Assembly (NCBI GenBank): GCA_050249695.1
Contig: JBFWQA010000001.1
Coordinates: 558,001 to 622,000, forward strand
Length of the DNA stretch: 64,000 bases
Reading direction: 5' to 3'
From: JACKJP01 sp050249695
GTDB lineage: Bacteria; Pseudomonadota; Alphaproteobacteria; Rhizobiales; Tepidamorphaceae
Positions within the stretch are counted from its first letter, which is position 1. Each line of letters begins with the position of its first letter. The notes under the pieces are model-generated. The model saw only the letters and a program-made list of their open reading frames with translations, was not told the DNA's origin and did no database searches. Positions 32,508 through 40,374 of the stretch are shown one piece after another. The position numbers and the translations under genes are program-made.

Positions 32508-34718
32508 ATGATGCGTCAGTACGAACTGGTTGAACGGGTCACAGCATACGACCCTCACGCCGACGAGGCTTTGCTCAACCGGGCGTATGTCTATGCAATG
32601 AAAGCCCATGGCGCCCAGCTTCGCGCCTCGGGCGACCCTTATTTTTCCCATCCGCTCGAGGTGGCGGCCATCCTCACCGAGCTCAAGCTCGACGATGCCA
32701 CCATTGTCGCCGCGCTGCTCCACGACACGATCGAGGATACCGACACCACACGCGCCGAGATCGATCGTCTCTTCGGCCCCGAAATCGGCGCTTTGGTCGA
32801 CGGGCTGACGAAGATCAAGAAGCTCGATCTCGTCACGCGCAGGGCGGAGCAGGCCGAAAATCTGAGAAAGCTGATGCTCGCCATCTCGCAGGATGTGCGG
32901 GTGCTGCTCGTCAAACTGGCCGACCGCCTCCACAACATGCGCACCATCGAGCATGTGCCGCCGCACAAGCGCCAGCGGATCGCCGAGGAAACGATGGATA
33001 TCTATGCGCCGCTCGCCGGGCGCATGGGTATTCAGTGGATGCGCGACGAGCTTGAGGATCTGGCGTTCCGCACGCTCCAGCCGGAAGCGTACAAGACGGT
33101 GTCGGAGAGGCTCGAGGCGCTGCGTGAAAGCAGCGCCGGCGTGGTGCTGGAGATCGAGACGGTCCTGACGCGCAAGCTTGCCGAGCGAGGCGTCGACGCG
33201 ACCGTCCAGGGACGGTTGAAGAAGCCCTACTCAGTCTGGCGCAAGATGGACCGCAAGCGCATTTCCTTCGAGCAGCTGTCCGATATTCTCGGCTTCCGCG
33301 TCGTCGTGCCGACCGTCAGCGATTGCTACAAGGCGCTGGAGGTCGTCCACACGTCATGGCCGCTCGTGCCCGGCCGTTTCAAGGATTATATCTCCACGCC
33401 GAAGCAGAACGACTACCGGTCGATCCACACCACGGTCATCGGTCCTCAGCACCAGCGCGTCGAGTTGCAGATTCGCACCGCGGAAATGCACGAGATCGCC
33501 GAATACGGCATCGCGGCGCACAATCTCTACAAGGACGGGGTCAGCCTCAAGGGTCACAAGCCCGACGCGCTGGAGAGCAATGCCTATCAGTGGCTGCGCC
33601 GCCTCGTCGAACTTCTGCACGAGGGCGACACGCCGGAGGAATTTCTCGAACACACCAAGCTGGAGCTCTTTCAGGACCAGGTGTTCTGCTTCACCCCGAA
33701 GGGCAGGCTGATCGCGCTGCCGCGCGGGGCGACGGCCATCGACTTTGCTTACGCGGTACATACCGGCGTGGGCAACGCCGCCATCGGCTGCAAGATCAAC
33801 GGCCGCGCCGAACCGGTCATCAGCGAGCTTCACAATGGCGACGAGGTCGAGATCATAACCGCGGAAGGCGCGGCGCCGTCGGCGGCGTGGGAAAGCGTTG
33901 CCATCACCGGCAAGGCGCGCTCGGCCATCCGCCGTGCCGCCCGCGACGCAATCCGTACGCAATATGCCGGTCTCGGACGGCAGATCATGATCCGTGCCTG
34001 TGAGCGCTCAGGCCGCAAATACGCCGATGAGCGGTTCGAGCCGATGATCGCGCGGCTTGGCCAGTCCTCTCTGCTCGACACGCTGGCCGCGATAGGACGC
34101 GGCGAGATCCGTTCGGACGATGCGATGCATGCCATGTTCCCGGATTTTCGCGAAGAGAGGAAGAAGAACCAGGCGCCGGCAACGCGTGAGGAGGGCAGCG
34201 GATGGTTCGGCCTGCGCAAGGCGATGGGCATGCGCTTTCGCGTCCCGGGTCGTAAGGAAGCGTCCTCCGCCGTGCCGATCCGTGGCATCAGGGGCGATCT
34301 GCCGGTGCGCTTCGCGGAGGGCGGCGCGGTGCCGGGCGACCGCATCGTCGGCATCGCCATGCCGGGGGAGGGAATCACGATCTATCCGATCCATTCGCCG
34401 CGCCTGAAGGAGTTCGACGATCAGCCCGACCGCTGGCTCGACGTGCGTTGGGAGATCGACGAGGAAATGCAGCGGGACCGCTTCCCCGCATCCATCGTCG
34501 TGCGGGCGATCAACGAGCCGGGAACCCTCGCCGGCATCACCCAGGTGATCGGCGAGAATGACGCCAATATCGATGCGATCCAGATGATCAAGCGCTCGGG
34601 CGACTTCACCGACATGCGGCTTGATCTGGAAGTCTGGGACTTGAAACACCTTTTGACCGTGATCTCATTGATTAAGGCTCTGAAAGTGGTCAATACGGTG
34701 GAACGTCTCAACGTGTGA
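32508..34718 (+). CDS. rsh: Bifunctional (p)ppGpp synthetase/hydrolase
   Basis: 736 residues. HD hydrolase domain (about 30-200): HPLEVAAIL, AALLHDTIEDT, KLADRLHNMRT. Synthetase domain (about 240-360): RKMDRKRISFEQLSDILGFR, NDYRSIHTTVIGP, EIQIRT-like VELQIRTAEMHEIAEYG. A TGS domain (about 395-460; VFCFTPKGRLIALPRGATAIDFAYAVHT, quoted in part) and a C-terminal ACT domain (about 655-730) receive ribosome and nutrient signals. Both catalytic halves look intact, as in the single Rel of rhizobia. It controls the stringent response. Confidence 0.95.
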   Translation: MMRQYELVERVTAYDPHADEALLNRAYVYAMKAHGAQLRASGDPYFSHPLEVAAILTELKLDDATIVAALLHDTIEDTDTTRAEIDRLFGPEIGALVDGLTKIKKLDLVTRRAEQAENLRKLMLAISQDVRVLLVKLADRLHNMRTIEHVPPHKRQRIAEETMDIYAPLAGRMGIQWMRDELEDLAFRTLQPEAYKTVSERLEALRESSAGVVLEIETVLTRKLAERGVDATVQGRLKKPYSVWRKMDRKRISFEQLSDILGFRVVVPTVSDCYKALEVVHTSWPLVPGRFKDYISTPKQNDYRSIHTTVIGPQHQRVELQIRTAEMHEIAEYGIAAHNLYKDGVSLKGHKPDALESNAYQWLRRLVELLHEGDTPEEFLEHTKLELFQDQVFCFTPKGRLIALPRGATAIDFAYAVHTGVGNAAIGCKINGRAEPVISELHNGDEVEIITAEGAAPSAAWESVAITGKARSAIRRAARDAIRTQYAGLGRQIMIRACERSGRKYADERFEPMIARLGQSSLLDTLAAIGRGEIRSDDAMHAMFPDFREERKKNQAPATREEGSGWFGLRKAMGMRFRVPGRKEASSAVPIRGIRGDLPVRFAEGGAVPGDRIVGIAMPGEGITIYPIHSPRLKEFDDQPDRWLDVRWEIDEEMQRDRFPASIVVRAINEPGTLAGITQVIGENDANIDAIQMIKRSGDFTDMRLDLEVWDLKHLLTVISLIKALKVVNTVERLNV

Positions 34719-34746
34719 CGAGTCGTCAGCCTCGACGGGAGCCGAT

Positions 34747-35334
34747 ATGACCGACGAAGAAGTCCTTGAGGAATTCCGGGCAGCCGGCGCGCTGCTGGAG
34801 GGCCATTTCATCCTCTCCTCCGGACTGCATTCGACGCGCTATCTGCAATGCGCGCGGGTGATGATGGACGCGGCCCGGGGCGAACGTCTCTGCAAGGCGC
34901 TGGCCGAGAAGATCATCGACAAGGTCGGTCGCATGTTCGATCTGGTCGTGTCTCCGGCGATGGGCGGCGTTGTCGTCGGCTACGAGGTCGGGCGGCAACT
35001 CGGCATTCCCGCGCTGTTCATGGAACGGGTCGACGGTGCCTTCGCGCTCAGGCGGGGATTCGAGATTCCCGAAGCGGCGCGCTGCCTGATGGTCGAAGAC
35101 GTCGTGACGACGGGGCTTTCCTCGCGCGAGTGCATCGCCGCCATCGAGGAGGCGGGGGGCATCGTCGATGCCGGTGCCAGCCTCGTCGACCGGTCGGGCG
35201 GCGAGGTCGATATCGGGGTGCCTCTGATCTCGCTGATCACCCTCAGCGTACCCGTCTTCGCGCCCGACGCACTTCCGCCCGAATTGCGTGACATCCCCGC
35301 CACCAAGCCGGGAAGCCGCGCGCTCAAGGCGTGA
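34747..35334 (+). CDS. pyrE: Orotate phosphoribosyltransferase
   Basis: 195 residues. It joins orotate to PRPP to give OMP in pyrimidine synthesis. The type I PRTase fold shows GHFILSSGLHSTRYLQ, VVSPAMGGVVVGYEVGR, FALRRGFEI and the PRPP loop LMVEDVVTTGLSSRE. It follows rsh by 28 bases, so stringent-response and pyrimidine genes are probably on one transcript. A 9-bp inverted repeat follows at 35361-35382. Confidence 0.95.
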   Translation: MTDEEVLEEFRAAGALLEGHFILSSGLHSTRYLQCARVMMDAARGERLCKALAEKIIDKVGRMFDLVVSPAMGGVVVGYEVGRQLGIPALFMERVDGAFALRRGFEIPEAARCLMVEDVVTTGLSSRECIAAIEEAGGIVDAGASLVDRSGGEVDIGVPLISLITLSVPVFAPDALPPELRDIPATKPGSRALKA

Positions 35335-35360
35335 GCCGCGAGGCGCCACGGCTCTTTCTT

Positions 35361-35382
35361 TCTTGCCCCTGGCGGGGCAAGA
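35361..35382. repeat. Perfect inverted repeat after pyrE
   Basis: TCTTGCCCC (35361-35369), loop TGGC, GGGGCAAGA (35374-35382). The hairpin is stable but lacks a T-run. It may be an mRNA-stabilising or processing hairpin between pyrE and the DUF2062 gene rather than a classical terminator. Confidence 0.6.
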
Positions 35383-35424
35383 CCATATGGCTTGCTCTCC
35401 TTCAGCCCGCTACCTGCTGACAGA

Positions 35425-36027
35425 ATGCTATTCAAACGCAGAAAGAAGCTGGTGTTTTCCGAACGGCTGCGCCAGGCCCTGTGGCCGCGCCGCGGCTGGG
35501 GACGTTCGGTACGTTATGTATCCAAACGCCTGCTGCGGCTGTCTGCAAGCCCGCATGCCATCGCGGCGGGGACGGCAGCCGGCGTCTTCGCGTCCTTTTC
35601 GCCGTTCATTGGCACCCATTTCATCCAGGCCGCGGTCCTCGCCTGGATAACGCGCGGCAATGTCATCGCGTCCGCGCTCGGCACGTTCATCGGCAATCCG
35701 CTGACCTTTCCCTTCATCTGGGCGGCGAGCTTCGAACTCGGCAAGTGGCTGATCGGCGCGCGCGGCGCCAGTCGGGAGATTGACCTCTCGCAAGGCGTGT
35801 TCCATCACTCTTTCGACGCTTTGTGGCCGATTTTGAAGCCGATGTCGGTCGGCGGCTTGATTCTGGGTGTGGTGGCTTGGGCGGTGGTCTATTTCCCCCT
35901 CCGCAGGCTGGTCGCGGCGACGAAGAAGCGGCGCAAGACGTATTTCTCGGGGCTCGCGGAGGAGCGCAAGCGCGCTCGCGACGTTGCCCAGAAGGAAGCG
36001 GAGGAGGAGGAACGTGCAGCGCAGTGA
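35425..36027 (+). CDS. DUF2062 membrane protein
   Basis: 200 residues from the ATG at 35425 (MLFKRRKKLVFSERLRQ). A basic start is followed by the DUF2062 core: SPHAIAAGTAAGVFASFSPF, GTHFIQAAVLAWITRGN, GTFIGNPLTFPFIWAAS. Another helix lies near 150-170 and a highly charged tail follows (EERKRARDVAQKEAEEEER). It is an inner-membrane protein of unknown role. The gene reads into pdxJ with a 14-base overlap, so it belongs to the same operon. Confidence 0.9.
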   Translation: MLFKRRKKLVFSERLRQALWPRRGWGRSVRYVSKRLLRLSASPHAIAAGTAAGVFASFSPFIGTHFIQAAVLAWITRGNVIASALGTFIGNPLTFPFIWAASFELGKWLIGARGASREIDLSQGVFHHSFDALWPILKPMSVGGLILGVVAWAVVYFPLRRLVAATKKRRKTYFSGLAEERKRARDVAQKEAEEEERAAQ

Positions 36028-36781
36028 CGGCGACCGTCTTCGGCTGGGCGTGAACATCGATCACGTCGCGACGCTCCGCAACGCCCGCGGTGGCGCGCAT
36101 CCCGATCCGCTGCGCGCCGCCCGCATCGCTGCCGAGGCCGGCGCGGACGGTATCACCGCGCATCTGCGGGAAGACCGCCGTCATATCCGCGATCGCGATA
36201 TCGAGATGATCCGGGCCGAGATCGAGCTGCCGCTCAACTTCGAGATGGCGGCGACGGGGGAGATGCGCGACATCGCGCTCCGGCACCGCCCGCACGCCGC
36301 CTGCATCGTTCCCGAAAAGCGTGAGGAGCGCACCACCGAAGGCGGACTTGACGCTGCCGGCGCCCACAACGAACTCGCACCCCTCGTGGCGGCGCTGCGG
36401 GACGCGGGGATTCGCGTGTCACTCTTTATCGAGGCCGATCCGCGGCAGGTGGATGCGGCCGGACGCCTTTCGGCCGATATCGTGGAATTTCACACCGGCT
36501 CCTATTGCGAGGCGGTCATCGGCGGGGACAACGCCCGCGCCGGGGCGGAGCTTGAAAAGATCCGGCGCGGCGCGGCAATGGCCGGCGAGGCCGGGATCGA
36601 GGTGCACGCCGGGCACGGGCTGACCTTCGACACCGTCGCGCCGATCGCCGCCATCGCGCAGATGCGCGAGCTCAATATCGGCCATTTCATCATCGGCGAA
36701 GCGGTCTTCATCGGCCTGCCGGCCGCCATAATCCGGATGCGCGAACTGATGGCGGCGGCGCGGACGGAAGCATCGGCATGA
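36014..36781 (+). CDS. pdxJ: Pyridoxine 5'-phosphate synthase
   Basis: 255 residues from a GTG at 36014, set by the ribosome site GGAGGAGGAAC within the end of the DUF2062 gene and by the conserved start RLRLGVNIDHVATLRNAR. It closes the pyridine ring from 1-deoxyxylulose 5-phosphate and 3-amino-2-oxopropyl phosphate. Motifs: EAGADGITAHLREDRRHI, LNFEMAAT, CIVPEKREERTTEGGLD, EFHTGSYCEA, HAGHGLTFD and NIGHFIIGEAVFIGL. The stop overlaps acpS (ATGA). Confidence 0.95.
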   Translation: MQRSDGDRLRLGVNIDHVATLRNARGGAHPDPLRAARIAAEAGADGITAHLREDRRHIRDRDIEMIRAEIELPLNFEMAATGEMRDIALRHRPHAACIVPEKREERTTEGGLDAAGAHNELAPLVAALRDAGIRVSLFIEADPRQVDAAGRLSADIVEFHTGSYCEAVIGGDNARAGAELEKIRRGAAMAGEAGIEVHAGHGLTFDTVAPIAAIAQMRELNIGHFIIGEAVFIGLPAAIIRMRELMAAARTEASA

Positions 36782-37176
36782 TCATCGGCATCGGCAACGA
36801 CATCATCGATATCCGCCGCATCGAGCGCAGTCTCGACCGCTGGGGCGACCGCTTCGTCCAGCGCGTGTTCACCGACCTCGAGCAGAAGAAATCCGACGGA
36901 CGCAAGCTGCGCGCGGCCTCGTATGCCAAGCGCTTCGCGGCCAAGGAGGCTTGTGCCAAGGCGCTCGGCACGGGCATGAGGTTCGGCGTCTTCTGGCGCG
37001 ACATGGGCGTGGTGAACCTGCCCGGCGGCAAGCCGACGATCGCCCTGACCGGCGGCGCGCTGGCGCGGCTGGAGGTGCTGACGCCTGCAGGCTTCTCGCC
37101 GCAGATCGATCTGACGATCACCGACGACTTCCCGATGGCGCAGGCCATCGTCATCATTTCCGCCAATCCGCGCTGA
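36778..37176 (+). CDS. acpS: Holo-[acyl-carrier-protein] synthase
   Basis: 132 residues. It transfers the 4'-phosphopantetheine arm from CoA to acyl carrier protein. IGIGNDIIDIRRIERSL carries the magnesium-binding Asp, and YAKRFAAKEACAKALGTG the second acidic ligand and the CoA contacts. The gene starts inside the pdxJ stop (ATGA). The pair pdxJ-acpS is widely conserved. Confidence 0.95.
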   Translation: MIIGIGNDIIDIRRIERSLDRWGDRFVQRVFTDLEQKKSDGRKLRAASYAKRFAAKEACAKALGTGMRFGVFWRDMGVVNLPGGKPTIALTGGALARLEVLTPAGFSPQIDLTITDDFPMAQAIVIISANPR

Positions 37177-37286
37177 CCGGGGTCGGGTTCGCCGTTTCGC
37201 AACGGCGTCTCATTGCTGGCAAACGGGCGAATGAGCGGTTATAGAGGCCTCACCATCCAACGCCGGCATCCGGCAGGGACCAAGAG

Positions 37287-38039
37287 ATGAGCTCAGTGAC
37301 CGAAGAGAAAGAATCGGGCGGCATCGGCGAAACGGTTCGCGTCATCATTCATGCGCTGCTGATCGCGCTCGTTATCCGCACGCTGCTTTTTCAGCCGTTC
37401 AGCATCCCGTCCGGCTCGATGGAAAACACGCTGATGATCGGCGACTATCTCTTTGTGTCCAAATACGCCTACGGCTACAGCCGCCATTCGCTGCCGTTCA
37501 GCCCGCCGATTTTTTCCGGCCGCATCTGGGCAGCCGAGCCCAAGCGCGGCGATATCGCGGTTTTCAAGCTGCCGCGTGACGGCAGGACCGATTACATCAA
37601 GCGCGTCATCGGGCTGCCCGGCGACCGCATTCAGGTGCGCGGCGGCGTGCTGTTCATCAACGGCCAGGAGATCCCGCGCGAACGCCTCGACGAGGTGCGC
37701 GGACGCGATCCCTACGGCCGGACGATCTCCCAGACGCGTTATCGCGAGACGCTTCCGAACGGCGTCAGCTATGTCGTGCTGGATGAGGGGCCGGGGATGG
37801 CGCTCGACGACACGCCGGTCTATGAGGTGCCCGCCGGCCATTACTTCATGATGGGCGACAACCGCGACAACTCGACCGACAGCCGGGTTCTGAGCGCGGT
37901 CGGCTATGTGCCGTTCGAGAATTTCGTCGGCCGCGCCGAGATCACCTTCTTCTCGCTTGAGGAGGGCACGCGCGCCTGGGAGTTGTGGAAATGGCCGACG
38001 GCGGTCCGCTGGGACCGGTTCTTCATCCTGCTGCGATGA
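37287..38039 (+). CDS. lepB: Signal peptidase I
   Basis: 250 residues. One N-terminal membrane helix (about 12-33) precedes the periplasmic catalytic domain. The Ser-Lys dyad is Ser44 in IPSGSMENTLMIGD and Lys105 in DYIKRVIGLPGD. MGDNRDNSTDSR is the third signature. It removes signal peptides from secreted proteins, including the amidase, porin and DUF2155 proteins encoded in this window. The rnc start overlaps the stop (ATGA). Confidence 0.96.
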   Translation: MSSVTEEKESGGIGETVRVIIHALLIALVIRTLLFQPFSIPSGSMENTLMIGDYLFVSKYAYGYSRHSLPFSPPIFSGRIWAAEPKRGDIAVFKLPRDGRTDYIKRVIGLPGDRIQVRGGVLFINGQEIPRERLDEVRGRDPYGRTISQTRYRETLPNGVSYVVLDEGPGMALDDTPVYEVPAGHYFMMGDNRDNSTDSRVLSAVGYVPFENFVGRAEITFFSLEEGTRAWELWKWPTAVRWDRFFILLR

Positions 38040-38698
38040 CGGCGTCGCGCCAGCGCAGGGCCGAAACGGTTCTCGGTCACCGGTTCGCCGCCCCGGCCTT
38101 GCTGGAAGGCGCTCTGTGCCATCCGAGCGCGGGTGTGGCCGGCGCGCTGTTCGAGCGGCTGGAATTCCTCGGCGACCGCGTCCTCGGCATGGCCGTTGCC
38201 GACCTTCTATACGCCCACTATCCGGATGACCCGGAAGGAATGCTCAGCCGGCGTCTGGCAGCGCTCGTGCGCAAGGAAACCTGCGCGGAGATCCTCGTCG
38301 AACTCGGCCTCGAGGGCTGTTTGCGGCTCGCCGGCGATGCCCGCGGCAACAGGACCATCCAGGGCGATGCCTGCGAAGCGCTGATCGGCGCGCTCTATCT
38401 CGACGGCGGATATGGCGTGGCGCGGACCTTTGTCGAACGTGGCTGGAAGGAACGGCTGATCAATCCGCCGGATCGCCTGCGCGATCCCAAGACCCGCCTG
38501 CAGGAATGGTCGCTGGCAAGGGGCCTCGGCGTGCCGAAATACGAGACGGTCGAACGCGAAGGCCCCGACCACGCGCCGGTCTTCACCGTATCGGTCACTA
38601 TCGGCGAAGGCCGCAAGGCAACCGGGCAGGGCAGCAGCAAGCGGCAGGCGGAAATGGCGGCGGCGGAACGGCTGCTGGAGGAGGCGGAAAATGAATGA
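38036..38698 (+). CDS. rnc: Ribonuclease III
   Basis: 220 residues from the ATG at 38036, overlapping lepB by 4 bases. The open frame extends upstream inside lepB. The catalytic domain has ERLEFLGDRVLGMAVADLLY and GDACEALIGALYLDGG with the metal-binding acidic residues. A C-terminal dsRNA-binding domain (about 150-218) shows PKTRLQEW, PKYETVEREGPDHAPVFTV and GQGSSKRQAEMAAAERLL. The early motif is CHPSAGVAGALFERLEF, where many orthologues have THRS and an Asn before ERLEF; this is a mild divergence. It cuts double-stranded RNA, including rRNA precursors. Confidence 0.95.
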   Translation: MTASRQRRAETVLGHRFAAPALLEGALCHPSAGVAGALFERLEFLGDRVLGMAVADLLYAHYPDDPEGMLSRRLAALVRKETCAEILVELGLEGCLRLAGDARGNRTIQGDACEALIGALYLDGGYGVARTFVERGWKERLINPPDRLRDPKTRLQEWSLARGLGVPKYETVEREGPDHAPVFTVSVTIGEGRKATGQGSSKRQAEMAAAERLLEEAENE

Positions 38699-39611
38699 GC
38701 CAGCCGCCGGCTCGACCGGCACTGCCTGCATCTTCGTAGCGTTGATCGGCGCGCCGAACGCGGGCAAGTCGACGCTCGTGAACGCGCTGGTCGGAACCAA
38801 GGTGGCGATCGTCACCCACAAGGTGCAGACGACGCGGGCGACGCTGCGCGGCATCGCGATGCGCGGGGCCGCGCAGATCGTCCTGATCGATACGCCGGGT
38901 ATCTTCAACCCGCGCCGCCGGCTCGACCGCGCCATGGTGGACGCGGCCTGGGGCGGCGCCGCCGACGCCGATATCACCGCGGTGCTCGTCGATTCCAAGA
39001 AGGGCCTGTGCGATGAAAGCCGGGCGATCCTGGAAAGGCTGGCGGAACAGCCGCGCCGCGCGATCCTGGTCCTGACAAAGATCGATCTGGTCCGCCCCGA
39101 GCAACTTCTGCCGCTGGCAAGGGCGGCGAATGATCTGGCACCATTCGAGGAAACCTTCATGGTATCGGCCGAGACCGGCAGTGGCGTCGGTCAGTTGCTC
39201 GACCATCTGGCGCAGATCGCGCCGCCGGGCCCCTGGCATTTCCCCGAGGACGACGTGTCGGATGCGCCGATGCGCTCGCTTGCGGCGGAGATCACGCGCG
39301 AGAAGCTGTTCCTCAGGGTCCATGACGAGATACCTTACCAGTCGACGGTCGAGACGACGGCCTGGAAGGAACTGGGGCCGAAGCGCGTTCGCATCGAACA
39401 GACGATCTTCGTCGCCCGCGACAGCCAGAAGGCGATCGTGCTGGGCCGCCGGGGCGAGACCATCAAGCAGATATCGATGGCCGCGCGCGAGGAGCTTTCG
39501 AAGATGCTCGACATGCGCGTCGATCTGTTTCTCTTCGTCAAGGTGCGCGCCGGCTGGGGCGACGATCCTGAGCGATATCGCGAGATGGGGCTGGAAAAGC
39601 CGCAGGACTGA
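38691..39611 (+). CDS. era: GTPase Era
   Basis: 306 residues, overlapping rnc by 8 bases. G1 is GAPNAGKST (20-28), G3 IDTPGIF, G4 TKIDLV and G5 SAETG. The C-terminal KH domain (about 225-300) has VFVARDSQKAIVLG-like IFVARDSQKAIVLGRRGETI. It binds the 3' end of 16S rRNA and checks 30S assembly. Co-transcription with rnc and recO is conserved widely in bacteria. Confidence 0.96.
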   Translation: MNEPAAGSTGTACIFVALIGAPNAGKSTLVNALVGTKVAIVTHKVQTTRATLRGIAMRGAAQIVLIDTPGIFNPRRRLDRAMVDAAWGGAADADITAVLVDSKKGLCDESRAILERLAEQPRRAILVLTKIDLVRPEQLLPLARAANDLAPFEETFMVSAETGSGVGQLLDHLAQIAPPGPWHFPEDDVSDAPMRSLAAEITREKLFLRVHDEIPYQSTVETTAWKELGPKRVRIEQTIFVARDSQKAIVLGRRGETIKQISMAAREELSKMLDMRVDLFLFVKVRAGWGDDPERYREMGLEKPQD

Positions 39612-39615
39612 CCGC

Positions 39616-40341
39616 ATGGAGTGGCGCGACGAAGGCATCGTTCTGGCGACACGCCGCCACGGCGAGACCAGCGTGATCGCGGAGATATTCACGCGCGATC
39701 ATGGCCGGCACATGGGGTTGGTGCGCGGCGGGCGTTCGCGTCGCCTCCAGCCGGTTCTGCAACCGGGAAACAGCCTGTTCGTCGTCTGGCGCGCGCGGCT
39801 CGACGAGCATCTTGGGACATGGGGCGTCGAGCCGCTCGAGGCGAGGGCGGCGCAGCTTCTGGAGGCGCGTCACCGGCTCTACGCCTTTCAGACGCTGGCG
39901 GGGCATCTGCGGCTTTTCCCCGAGCGCGATCCGCATCCCGACATCCATCGCCAGACGGCACATTTCCTGCAGCAGATATCGGCGGGCCCGGAGGAAGTCG
40001 CCGCATTGCTGGCGCGGCTGGAACTGACCCTTCTTGCCGATCTCGGCCACGGGCTGGACCTGTCCGGATGCGCCGGCGGCGGCCCTTCGGACGACCTTGC
40101 TTTCGTGTCGCCCAAATCGGGCCGGGCCGTCAGCGCGGGCGCCGGCGAGCCTTACGCCGACCGGCTGCTGCCGCTCCCGGCCTTCCTCCTTGGCGGCGCC
40201 GCATTCAACGGCCAGGATATCCTGGACGCGGCCCGCCTGACCGGGCATTTCCTGATGCGTGATCTCTACGCGCCGCGTGGCCTTTCCATGGCGCCCGAGC
40301 GGGACCGTCTTTATGCCCTGCTTTCGAGCCGAAGGGCTTGA
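39616..40341 (+). CDS. recO: DNA repair protein RecO
   Basis: 241 residues from the ATG at 39616, 4 bases after era; the open frame runs on upstream inside era. The N-terminal OB fold starts with MEWRDEGIVLATRRHGETS and IFTRDHGRHMGLVRGGRS. The C-terminal helical part has LLARLELTLLADLGHGLDLSGCA, quoted here in part. The zinc cysteine cluster seen in some RecO proteins is reduced to one Cys. It helps RecR load RecA on SSB-coated DNA. Confidence 0.94.
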   Translation: MEWRDEGIVLATRRHGETSVIAEIFTRDHGRHMGLVRGGRSRRLQPVLQPGNSLFVVWRARLDEHLGTWGVEPLEARAAQLLEARHRLYAFQTLAGHLRLFPERDPHPDIHRQTAHFLQQISAGPEEVAALLARLELTLLADLGHGLDLSGCAGGGPSDDLAFVSPKSGRAVSAGAGEPYADRLLPLPAFLLGGAAFNGQDILDAARLTGHFLMRDLYAPRGLSMAPERDRLYALLSSRRA

Positions 40342-40374
40342 GCGAATCACGTCGATAAAGGTTATCAATAGGCA